From: Fimousia sp036311565
GTDB lineage: Bacteria; Bacillota; Clostridia; Lachnospirales; Lachnospiraceae
Direction of reading: 5' to 3'
Length of the DNA stretch: 17,504 bases
Assembly: GCA_036311565.1 (NCBI GenBank)
Contig: JAXJPR010000004.1
Location: 1 to 17,504, forward strand
Shown: piece by piece, positions 1 through 6,857 of the stretch
Layout: each line of letters opens with the position of its first letter
How positions within the stretch are numbered: position 1 is the first letter of the stretch
The notes under the pieces: model-generated
The model's database searches: none
Seen by the model: only the letters and a program-made list of their open reading frames with translations
What the model was told of the DNA's origin: nothing
Translations under genes and position numbers: made by a program

Positions 1-449
1 AGTAAGTAATGATTTCTGAGTCAGTAGTAGAATGAAAAATTGCTCCATTTTCCTGAAGCGTTCCTTTTAATTCGTCAATATTTGTAAGATTTCCATTATG
101 TACAAGGGCAAGCGTGCCTTTGAAATAGTTGATGGCAATAGGTTGGGCATTCTTTACATTGCTTTCTCCGGTTGTAGAATAACGTACATGACCGATACCG
201 ATATTCCCTGATAATTCGGAGAGAATTTCAGGGTAAAAATATCATTAACCAGTCCCATATCTTTATGACAGGTGAGGTTTCCCAGTGGTCCGCCTGTATT
301 GCAGACTGCGATTCCAGCCGATTCCTGTCCGCGGTGCTGCAGCGCACAAAGACCATAATAAATTGGATTTGCTACATAGCACCGGTGTGATTTAAGATAC
401 CGAAAATGCCACATTCTTCTTTTAATTTATCCCATTCATATTCAACCAT
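1..449 (-). pseudogene. purF: Amidophosphoribosyltransferase, N-terminal part, frameshifted
   Basis: PurF transfers glutamine amide nitrogen to PRPP, the first committed step of purine synthesis. The ATG at 449 follows a GAGGAAAA ribosome binding site. Translation gives a short propeptide and then EECGIFGI, whose Cys is the family's glutamine-amidase nucleophile. Reading across frames continues with ANPIYYGLCALQHRGQESAG, then GIGHVRYSTTGES and LVHNGNLTN, all typical of the class-II glutamine amidotransferase domain. Two single-base losses break the frame: one near 375 (ATGTAG where ATG-GTA is expected) and one in the GGG run at 231-233 (expected four). The protein is otherwise unblemished, so sequencing error is a serious alternative to a pseudogene. 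The gene runs off the left edge; the phosphoribosyltransferase domain is not in view. It diverges from amt. Confidence 0.85.
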
Positions 450-603
450 TGCTTTTCCTCATTTCTTTAATCAATAAATCTCAGTTTTTTCATATATCAA
501 TCATTTTAATAAGTGATGAGAAACATGGTCTGCAAGTTTCTCATATTCGCGGGTATCGGCAAATGTGAATGTAAACATTCCTGCTGCTTTATACCGCCCA
601 CGC

Positions 604-640
604 AAAAAAAGAGTGTCCAAGACCGAAGTCCTGAACACCC
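604..640 (-). terminator. Promoter-proximal terminator-like hairpin in the purF leader
   Basis: Read on the minus strand, arms at 628-640 and 611-623 form a 13-bp stem with G-U wobbles, closed by a TTCG tetraloop, followed by seven U at 610-604. It begins only a few bases after the predicted start site from the 653-681 promoter. As drawn it would stop purF transcripts at about 40 nt unless relieved, so it may be an attenuator, or it may end a short RNA. Confidence 0.7.
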
Positions 641-652
641 TTGTTCGTGTGT

Positions 653-681
653 ATTGTAGCACTGGAAAAAAATTACGTCAA
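653..681 (-). promoter_or_regulatory. Sigma-A-type promoter reading toward purF
   Basis: On the minus strand, -35 TTGACG (681-676) and -10 TACAAT (658-653) are separated by 17 bp. The predicted start is near 646. Its -35 box lies only 14 bp from the -35 box of the divergent amt promoter. Confidence 0.7.
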
Positions 682-695
682 GAGAAAAAAAGGTG

Positions 696-724
696 TTGAC
701 AACGGGAAAATATAGGTGTATTAT
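696..724 (+). promoter_or_regulatory. Sigma-A-type promoter reading toward amt
   Basis: A consensus -35 TTGACA (696-701) and -10 TATTAT (719-724) are separated by exactly 17 bp. The predicted start is near 731. It faces away from the purF promoter, so one regulator bound between 682 and 695 could affect both. Confidence 0.75.
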
Positions 725-739
725 CACGACATGAAAAGC

Positions 740-773
740 AAAGGCGCTTTAGGAATTACCTAAGGCGCTTTTT
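740..773 (+). terminator. First terminator-like hairpin in the amt leader
   Basis: Arms 740-753 and 759-772 form a 14-bp stem (two G-U pairs) with loop AATTA, followed by a T run ending at 773. It starts about 9 nt after the predicted transcription start. The sequence just after the stem, CTTTTTCTATT, recurs after the second leader hairpin. Confidence 0.75.
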
Positions 774-818
774 CTATTCTGTGAAAGCAAAAAAATAATA
801 CGGGAAATCAAAGAACAC

Positions 819-863
819 AAGGGTGTGTGATCAGAGGCAGAGAATCTGAATACACACCTTTTT
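819..863 (+). terminator. Second terminator-like hairpin in the amt leader
   Basis: Outer arms 819-828 and 852-861 pair over 10 bp. Inside, TCAGA (831-835) pairs with TCTGA (845-849) around a 9-nt loop. Five T follow (859-863), then the same CTTTTTCTATT tail as the first hairpin. It lies directly upstream of the GAGGAGG site (885-891) of amt, the usual place for a transcription attenuator. Confidence 0.75.
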
Positions 864-899
864 CTATTTGAAGTTTCCGTAAAAGAGGAGGAAAAGATT

Positions 900-2657
900 A
901 TGACTCAGGAACTTACAACAATGATTAGTGAAGCAGTCGGAACAGAAGTTTTCGGTATCTGGTTCTTAATCGGAGCAGCACTCGTATTCTTTATGCAGGC
1001 AGGTTTCGCAATGGTAGAAACCGGTTTTACAAGAGCGAAAAACGCAGGTAACATCATCATGAAAAACCTTATGGATTTTTGTATTGGTACCTGTGTATTC
1101 ATTCCATTAGGCTATGGCCTTTTACTTGGTACAGATACTCTTGGAGGATTCATTGGAATGCCAACCCTTGGAATCTTCACAGATTATGCAAATTTTGACT
1201 GGTCAGGATTTGTATTCAACCTGGTGTTCTGTGCAACAACAGCTACAATCGTATCTGGTGGAATGGCAGAAAGAACAAAATTCTTATCTTACTGTATTTA
1301 TTCAGCTGTGATTTCAGCAGTTGTATATCCAATTGAAGCTCACTGGATCTGGGGCGGCGGCTGGTTAGCACAGATGGGCTTCCATGATTTTGCAGGTTCT
1401 ACAGCAATTCACATGGTTGGCGGTTTAACAGCTCTTATCGGTGCATCAATGGAAGGTCCTCGTATCGGTAAATTTACCAAAGGAAAAGATGGAAAAGTAG
1501 AGAAAGTTCATGCATTCCCTGGACATAACATTGTAATCGGTGCCCTTGGTGTATTTATTCTCTGGTTTGGCTGGTATGGATTTAACGGTGCTGCTGCAAC
1601 AACAGGCCCACAGCTTGCTTCTATTTTTGCAGCAACAACCATAGCACCGGCAGTTGCAACTGTTGTATGTATGATCTTTACATGGGTAAAATATGGAAAA
1701 CCAGATGTTTCCATGTGTCTCAATGCTTCATTGGCAGGTTTGGTAGCGATTACAGCTCCTTGTGATGTGGTAGATGGTGCAGGTGCAATCATCATTGGAG
1801 CAGTAGCTGGTGTTTTAGTAGTATTCGGTGTTTGGTTCTGTGACAATGTGATCCATGTAGATGACCCGGTAGGTGCAGTTGCAGTTCATTTCTTCAATGG
1901 TATCTGGGGATCTGTAGCAGTTGGATTATTTGCGACAACAACAGCTCCGGAATGTACATTATCAGGTCTGTTCTATGGCGGCGGATTTGAACTTCTTGGA
2001 ACTCAGTTAATTGGTATTGTGGCTGTTATTGCATGGACAGCAGTGACAATGTTTATCGCATTTAAGATCATTGACAAAACAATCGGTCTTCGTGTTTCAG
2101 AGGAAGAAGAAATCGTTGGTCTTGACTCTAAAGAACACGGTCTTGCATCTGCTTACGCAGGATTCAGTATTATGGATCTTACTGGCGGTTTAATGGAAGT
2201 CAATGAAAACACTGACCTTGGTGAAGGAGAATATGACAGTGCATCTCAGGTACAGAAGGATGCAGCAGTCAAAATTGCAGCAATGCCTGTAGATATAGAA
2301 ACAGGTATTTACAAGGTATCTATCATTGCAAGACTTTCCAGATATGACAAACTCCGTAAAGCACTCAATGACCTTGGCGTTACAGGTATGACAGCAACTC
2401 AGGTTATGGGCTGTGGCGTACAGAAAGGTGCTGGAGAAAAATATCGTGGTGTTGAAATGGATGCCACATTACTTCCTAAGATCAAAGTGGAAGTTATCGT
2501 AAGCAGGATTCCGGTAGAAAAAGTAATTGAAGCTGCCAAGAAAGCGCTTTACACAGGACATATCGGAGATGGAAAGATTTTTGTTTACAACGTACAGCAG
2601 GTTGTAAAGGTTCGTACAGGCGAAGAAGGATTTGCAGCTTTACAGGACGTTGAATAA
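900..2657 (+). CDS. amt: Ammonium channel fused to a P-II (GlnK) regulatory domain
   Basis: A 585-residue fusion protein. Residues 1 to about 415 are an Amt/MEP/Rh ammonium channel with about eleven hydrophobic segments and the twin pore histidines, H171 in GSTAIHMVGG and H330 in VAVHFFNG. The usual Amt tail (GLRVSEEEE, AYAGF) is followed by a linker. From about residue 471 comes a complete P-II domain: T-loop with QKGAGEKYRG, Tyr515 at the position uridylylated in proteobacterial GlnK, then GDGKIFV (556-562) and the RTGEE tail. In most bacteria GlnK is a separate trimer that plugs the Amt trimer when nitrogen is plentiful; here the two are covalently joined one to one, so gating should be intramolecular. 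Start ATG follows GAGGAGG. The leader carries two terminators (740-773, 819-863). Fusions of this kind are known in some Clostridia. Confidence 0.95.
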   Translation: MTQELTTMISEAVGTEVFGIWFLIGAALVFFMQAGFAMVETGFTRAKNAGNIIMKNLMDFCIGTCVFIPLGYGLLLGTDTLGGFIGMPTLGIFTDYANFDWSGFVFNLVFCATTATIVSGGMAERTKFLSYCIYSAVISAVVYPIEAHWIWGGGWLAQMGFHDFAGSTAIHMVGGLTALIGASMEGPRIGKFTKGKDGKVEKVHAFPGHNIVIGALGVFILWFGWYGFNGAAATTGPQLASIFAATTIAPAVATVVCMIFTWVKYGKPDVSMCLNASLAGLVAITAPCDVVDGAGAIIIGAVAGVLVVFGVWFCDNVIHVDDPVGAVAVHFFNGIWGSVAVGLFATTTAPECTLSGLFYGGGFELLGTQLIGIVAVIAWTAVTMFIAFKIIDKTIGLRVSEEEEIVGLDSKEHGLASAYAGFSIMDLTGGLMEVNENTDLGEGEYDSASQVQKDAAVKIAAMPVDIETGIYKVSIIARLSRYDKLRKALNDLGVTGMTATQVMGCGVQKGAGEKYRGVEMDATLLPKIKVEVIVSRIPVEKVIEAAKKALYTGHIGDGKIFVYNVQQVVKVRTGEEGFAALQDVE

Positions 2658-2662
2658 ATAAG

Positions 2663-2680
2663 AATCCTCAAAAGAGGATT
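2663..2680 (+). other. Small hairpin after amt
   Basis: AATCCTC and GAGGATT pair perfectly around an AAAA loop just after the amt stop codon. No U-tract follows, so it is not a terminator. It may protect the mRNA 3' end. Confidence 0.4.
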
Positions 2681-2731
2681 AACCATAACCTCTTATCACA
2701 TAACAAATTTGCAGGTGTTTTTAACATAGGG

Positions 2732-2763
2732 AATGCCCTTCCTGAAAAGGAGGGGCATTTTTC
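2732..2763 (+). terminator. Terminator of the amt-glnK gene
   Basis: An 11-bp stem (2732-2742 with 2749-2759), loop TGAAAA, followed by a T run to 2762. It lies 75 bp after the amt stop, separating amt from the sigma factor gene. Confidence 0.85.
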
Positions 2764-2865
2764 ATGCAAAAAATTATATTTGCCAAAACCTGGTGAAAAG
2801 TTGTTACAATATATAAGTGAAGGGCCAAATCCAAACAGGACGTCCGAATTTGGTGAAGAAACATT

Positions 2866-3362
2866 ATGAACAAATTACAATTAGAACAGTGCATCAGGGA
2901 GTATGGCAGGGAAATCTATTTCTTTTGCTACCATCTGACTGGCAATGTGCAGGAAGCGAAGGAGCTTTATCAGGATACTTTTTTGAAGGCTGTAGAGCTT
3001 ATGAAAAATATTAATTATGAAAATAATCCGAAAAGCTTTCTGATTTCCATTGCATTGCGTCTGTGGAAAAATAAAAAGAGAAAATATGCGTGGAGAATGC
3101 GAATTGCAGAAACTGAAAGTCTGATTGAAGAGACGGAAAAGAATCTTGAGGCGGAAAATTGCCCGGAAGAGGAAATAATCCAGAAAGAGATTCAGCGTCA
3201 GGTCAGAAAGGCGGTTGCCGGACTGGAAGAAAAGTATCGTATTCCTGTGTATTTATTTACACAGTGCAGATGTCGGTGGCAGAAATCAGCAAAACATTGA
3301 AAATTCCTGAAGGAACTGTAAAAACAAGGTTATATAAGGCGAGAAAGCTTTTGAAAGAATAG
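2866..3362 (+). pseudogene. ECF-type RNA polymerase sigma factor, one frameshift
   Basis: A small sigma-70 family protein of about 165 residues once the frames are joined. Region 2 is seen as FCYHLTGNVQEAKELYQDTF and region 4 as MSVAEISKTLKIPEGTVKTR, a helix-turn-helix that reads the -35 box. The reading frame breaks in the TTT run at 3256-3258: adding one T gives VYLFYTVQMSVAEIS and a natural end at 3362. With no other lesion, a base-calling error is as likely as real inactivation. ECF sigma genes are normally followed by an overlapping anti-sigma gene; none is present here. Instead hairpins and an IS remnant follow directly. The start ATG has only a weak AGAA-type ribosome site. The regulon is unknown. 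Confidence 0.75.
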
Positions 3363-3365
3363 ATA

Positions 3366-3396
3366 ATTGCGAAACTCACTAATGTTCGTTCGCAAT
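3366..3396. repeat. Inverted repeat after the sigma factor gene
   Basis: ATTGCGAA (3366-3373) and TTCGCAAT (3389-3396) are perfect 8-bp arms around a 15-nt loop. No U-tract follows. It could end transcription weakly or be part of a dispersed repeat or IS boundary. Confidence 0.5.
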
Positions 3397-3413
3397 CTTG
3401 ATTAAAAACAAGG

Positions 3414-3440
3414 TAGGATTCGTGCATGGCACGAATCCTA
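3414..3440. repeat. Perfect 12-bp-arm palindrome
   Basis: TAGGATTCGTGC (3414-3425), a 3-nt spacer ATG, and the exact reverse complement (3429-3440). No T run on either side, so it is not a standard terminator. It sits between the sigma gene and the IS remnant and may be an IS edge, a REP-like repeat or a protein site. Confidence 0.6.
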
Positions 3441-3510
3441 GATGAAAAGTGGATACTTTCAAATTTTGGCGTACTTTAATAAAGCATAAGAGATATGAAG
3501 TTGATAATGC

Positions 3511-4854
3511 TTATGCGATAAGAGGTTTCAGGCTGCGTATGTATTCATGATGTTGGATTTTATCGGCAAGAACAACGGTTACTAATTGCGTGATTCCTGA
3601 GAGGATCAAATCTGCATGAAGTGTTTTCTTGTTTTGAGTGCGACGACCAGACAGAGATTTTCTTTGATGTGATTGATATCACGTTCAACGGCAGTTCGGA
3701 TTTTGTAAGTATTATCCCATTCTTCTGTTCCACGAAGTGTGCCTGGATAAGCACGAAGGTCTTTTTCTGGATAAATGTAAACCATTCTTCCACAAGTGGA
3801 TGTGGTACATGGATTATCACAATGGCAGACTCTTATATATTTGCCAGTAGTTGGACTCTTTTTATATTTGATTTTGGGACATATGAATTTGTAACGTACA
3901 AGACCATTTTTACGTTTAGAGGTGCCTTCCGATTTCATGGCAAGGGGTTCGTCATGTGGACATCAGGGAATGCCATCTGCATTTAACGTATAGTCAGGAT
4001 GTTTCCGTTCAGACCTTGAGTTGAGAGGAATATAGGCTTTTGAAAAATGCCTGTCTTTTCCAAATGTATCACCTGTAAGGAGTTCCTTATAGAGGACTGC
4101 ACTATCAAATGCAGCATCTCCTAAAAATGTCTTTGGGTTGATAACAGGATGTTTTTTGAAAAAATCAGTTAGGGTAGGAATAAGCAGATGCCGAATTTAT
4201 AGGCATAACAAAAATGTCCATTGATGTAGAGTTGTTTAATTTCAGCATTTGCACCGGCATGGGAAGGCATGGAACCATCAGCAGCTTTGTATGGGTCGTA
4301 GGATTCATCAAAACCTTTGGCTTTTGCATAAGCTTTAAGCTGTTTAATAATTCGGTTAGCGTATTTCGGATTATTTTCAGTTACAAAAGCTTCAATACCA
4401 GACGAATCGAAAATAGTCATATCGGCTTTTTCAGAGTTGATTGCCTGGCAGATAGGTTCTGTACGGTCAACGAGGTTATCAAATACAACCTGAAGATCTT
4501 CCAGAAAATCCTGTTTAGAGCGAGTGATTTTGGAACCATCAGGAACTTTTGAAAAACCACAGAATTCACGAAGTGGTTTTGAGTAAGCAAGAAAGACCAG
4601 CAGTAATTCATCTGTTGGAATTGAAAAAATACGCTGAATAATAAGAGCCCATAATAAGGCTTGCAAAGGGTATTTACGGGTTCTGCCCGTTGATGCATAG
4701 AAATGATTTCGAAAAGACAAAGGGATAATTTCATCCATGTCAATATGCTGTTCTAATAGAGAAAGAAACGCTGGTTTGTCATTTTCAAATTTTTCTTGAC
4801 AACTTGACAATCTTGAAAAATATCTGCCAAAGAAAGCTGTTTGTATGGTATCAT
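3511..4854 (-). pseudogene. IS1182-type transposase, multiply disrupted
   Basis: A DDE transposase with a DUF772-like N-terminal domain (SFRNHFYASTGRTRKYPLQA). Parts of the catalytic triad are visible: the first Asp in TIFDSSGIEAF, the second in FLGDAAFDS, and the Glu in RTAVERDINHIK; the C-terminus KPLIA ends at 3511. The likely start is the ATG at 4854. Four lesions are seen: a tandem 8-bp duplication CTTGACAA (4795-4802, 4803-4810) that shifts frame after codon 16; an internal deletion near 4184-4187 joining KFGI to LIPTLTDFF out of frame (about 50-60 codons lost, judged from the family); an in-frame TGA at 3963-3965; and a further shift near 3645-3652. No convincing terminal repeats were found. 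This copy cannot encode an active transposase. Confidence 0.88.
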
Positions 4855-4978
4855 AAGTACCAGAATAACTCCTTTCGTGGTGTTTGGTTTATAGTTTTTA
4901 GTCAACTCCATTATACCATATCCAGTGAGGGGTTATTTGTTTTTTAGAAAGAAAAAATACCGTATTTATGCGGTTTGT

Positions 4979-4995
4979 GGCGTTTCGCAAACGCC
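4979..4995. promoter_or_regulatory. 17-bp palindrome over the glycosyltransferase-MarR promoter
   Basis: GGCGTTT-CGC-AAACGCC is a perfect 7-bp dyad. It overlaps the region between a weak -35 (TTGTGG, 4975-4980) and the -10 (TTATAT/TATAAT, 4998-5006). Its size and position suit a repressor operator; the MarR-like domain encoded just downstream is an obvious candidate ligand (inference). Confidence 0.55.
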
Positions 4996-5025
4996 TGTTA
5001 TATAATAAAATTGGAGGTAAAAGTT

Positions 5026-6342
5026 ATGAATCCATTGGTAAGCATTATTGTACCTGTATACAATGCGCAGGAATATATCAACCGCTGTGTAGACAGCATT
5101 CTAAATCAAGAATATCAAAACATTGAAATTTTATTAATCGATGATGGAAGCAGTGACCAGTCTGCAAAAATTTTAGATAACTATGCCAGACAAGATTCTC
5201 GCATCCAAGTCGTTCATCAAAAAAATTCCGGAGTATCCGCCAGCAGGAACCTGGCCTTATCTATGGCAAAAGGGACTTATATCCAGTTTCTGGACAGTGA
5301 TGACTGGATTACACCAGATGCCACAAAATTATTTGTTCGTACTGCTATGGAAACTTCTTGTGACATGATCATTGCTGATTTTTACCGGGTGACCGGAAAA
5401 CGCCTTTCTCAAAAAGGGGATATTGAAACAGACGAAATTATGAACCGCCAGGAGTTTGCATCACACATGATTGAAAATCCGGCTGACTTTTATTATGGTG
5501 TATTATGGAATAAACTCTTCAAACGTTCCATTATCGAAGAACATCATCTGAGAATGGATGTAAATATCAGCTGGTGTGAAGATTTCTTATTCAACTTAGA
5601 ATATATCCGTCATGCAAATAGTTTCTGTGCCCTTCAGGCGCCTGTTTATTATTATGTCAAACGAAAAGGAAGTCTGGTAAGCCAGGGACTTAGTATTACA
5701 AATACTATAAAAATGAAAATCAATGTATTTGATTATTACAATCAATTTTATAAAGATGTCTATGAAGAAGAAGATTATGAGGATATCCGTCTGCAAGTAT
5801 ACCGATTTTTCGTAAGTTCTGCAAAGGATGGTGCTGTCCTTCCAACTCCTCTTCCTGGAAGTACGAAACTGGGGAAAGAGAGAAAAGCCATTCCAAATCC
5901 TTCTGCTTTAACTGTAGAAGGAGAAGTTATGGAAAACTATCGATTTCGTATGCTCTTAGAATATCATTTAGAGACAGCAGCTACTACGAATAATCTTACT
6001 TTAGATGAAGCTTATATGATCTTTCTCATCGATCATTCTTTTGAAATTAGTAATACAAAAGAACTGTCAGATTTATCTGGAATTCCTCAGTTTAAAGTCA
6101 GTCTGGCTCTCCAACGTCTGGAAAAGAAGAAACTGATCGAAATTAAATCCAAAAAAAGAGGAATGTTTCAGCTTTCTCTTTTACCAGAGGCATCTGATAT
6201 CATCCGCCATTTAAATATTGCCCATGAAGACTTTAATCATACACGTTTTGAAAATTTTTCCGAAGAAGAAAAAGAAACTTATATCTCTCTTTCTCATCGA
6301 ATGGATGAAAATATTCAAACAGCTTTATGGAAAAAGTATTAA
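5026..6342 (+). CDS. Family-2 glycosyltransferase fused to a MarR-type winged-helix domain
   Basis: A 438-residue protein starting at the ATG 5026, chosen because GGAGG lies 8 bp upstream; an in-frame TTG at 4975 lacks one. Residues 1 to about 230 are a GT-A fold GT2 glycosyltransferase: SIIVPVYNAQEYINRC, LIDDGSSD (37-44) and the metal-binding FLDSDDW (88-94), with a YYYVKRKGSL segment after it. From Met302 on, the sequence reads as a full MarR regulator of 137 residues: NLTLDEAYMIFLI, the helix-turn-helix TKELSDLSGIPQFKVSLALQ, a basic wing LIEIKSKKRGMFQLSL, and the dimerisation helices around ENFSEEEKETY. An AGGAG motif precedes the in-frame ATG of Met302, so a free MarR protein could also be made. 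No membrane segment is evident. The sugar donor and acceptor are unknown. Confidence 0.85.
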   Translation: MNPLVSIIVPVYNAQEYINRCVDSILNQEYQNIEILLIDDGSSDQSAKILDNYARQDSRIQVVHQKNSGVSASRNLALSMAKGTYIQFLDSDDWITPDATKLFVRTAMETSCDMIIADFYRVTGKRLSQKGDIETDEIMNRQEFASHMIENPADFYYGVLWNKLFKRSIIEEHHLRMDVNISWCEDFLFNLEYIRHANSFCALQAPVYYYVKRKGSLVSQGLSITNTIKMKINVFDYYNQFYKDVYEEEDYEDIRLQVYRFFVSSAKDGAVLPTPLPGSTKLGKERKAIPNPSALTVEGEVMENYRFRMLLEYHLETAATTNNLTLDEAYMIFLIDHSFEISNTKELSDLSGIPQFKVSLALQRLEKKKLIEIKSKKRGMFQLSLLPEASDIIRHLNIAHEDFNHTRFENFSEEEKETYISLSHRMDENIQTALWKKY

Positions 6343-6343
6343 T

Positions 6344-6400
6344 GAAAAAAGGGCCTGTGTATGTTTATATTTTATTTCACATACACAGACCTTTTTCTTT
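6344..6400. terminator. Bidirectional terminator
   Basis: CTGTGTATGT (6355-6364) pairs with ACATACACAG (6379-6388), extended by GG/CC. T run at 6392-6396 serves the plus strand; A run at 6345-6350 gives a U-tract on the minus strand. It ends both the GT-MarR gene and the DUF1294/ldcA-type operon. Confidence 0.85.
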
Positions 6401-6658
6401 TTATCTTACGATAACTGAGATCAGAATCTGAGCGACCAAAATTGCTGGCATCCCCATTACAAAATACCAATGTTTGGTCTTATGATGGAACAGATACATC
6501 CCAGTCCAGGATCCTATGCTTCCACCTAACAAACTAATTCCAAAAAGCACTTTTTCAGGAATTCTCCACATCCCATTTTTTGCCTTCCATTTGTCAATTC
6601 CCATAGCACCAAGACCAATGAGATTCATAACAAGGAAATATATTTTTATTAAATACAT
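6401..6658 (-). CDS. DUF1294 family small membrane protein
   Basis: An 85-residue protein with a pattern typical of DUF1294: a first hydrophobic helix (IYFLVMNLIGLGAMGIDKWKA), the motif WRIPEKVLFGISLLGGSIGSWTGMYLFHHKTKH, and a final hydrophobic helix FVMGMPAILVAQILISVIV. About three membrane segments are expected. The function of the family is unknown. It is the last gene of a minus-strand run with the DUF6472-like gene (13 bp gap) and the S66 peptidase, and ends right at the bidirectional terminator. Confidence 0.85.
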   Translation of the reverse strand: MYLIKIYFLVMNLIGLGAMGIDKWKAKNGMWRIPEKVLFGISLLGGSIGSWTGMYLFHHKTKHWYFVMGMPAILVAQILISVIVR

Positions 6659-6671
6659 CGTAAACTCCTTC

Positions 6672-6857
6672 TTACATTTGTTTTTTCACAACTGCATATT
6701 CGTTGCCATCACGCCAGTATGGGCACTGATATTCTTTATTGGATAATAGTCTGCAATACTCATCTTCATCCATATTTACATCACAAACATAACATTCATA
6801 TTCTTCGTCATACGTATAATAAGTACAAGTTTCACAACCACCATATTGCTTCTTCAT
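6672..6857 (-). CDS. DUF6472-like small cysteine-rich protein
   Basis: A 61-residue acidic protein with six cysteines arranged as two CxxC pairs (CETC, CYVC) plus two single Cys, ending ECQ-type CPYWRDGNEYAVVKKQM. This resembles the DUF6472 proteins common in Lachnospiraceae, from memory of the family; no function is known. The cysteines suggest zinc or another metal (inference). Its ATG overlaps the stop of the upstream S66 peptidase gene (TAATG), indicating translational coupling. Confidence 0.75.
   Translation of the reverse strand: MKKQYGGCETCTYYTYDEEYECYVCDVNMDEDEYCRLLSNKEYQCPYWRDGNEYAVVKKQM

Noticed and set aside
731..763. A 10-codon frame (MKSKGALGIT) at the very start of the amt transcript.
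   Set aside because: It has no ribosome site and lies inside the hairpin; coding appearance is probably a by-product of the stem.
1508..1846. Long open frame on the minus strand within amt.
   Set aside because: Antisense shadow of a strongly conserved gene, with no ribosome site or recognisable protein.
3621..3986. Plus-strand open frame of 121 codons over the transposase.
   Set aside because: Antisense to recognisable transposase sequence; low-complexity aromatic translation typical of a shadow frame.
3441..4945. Imperfect similarity between AGTGGATAC near 3447 and ACTGGATAT (minus strand) near 4920 as IS terminal repeats.
   Set aside because: Too short and mismatched to define the element ends.
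4975..5025. TTG start giving a 17-residue longer glycosyltransferase-MarR protein.
   Set aside because: It lies within the promoter palindrome with no ribosome site, whereas ATG 5026 has GGAGG at good spacing.
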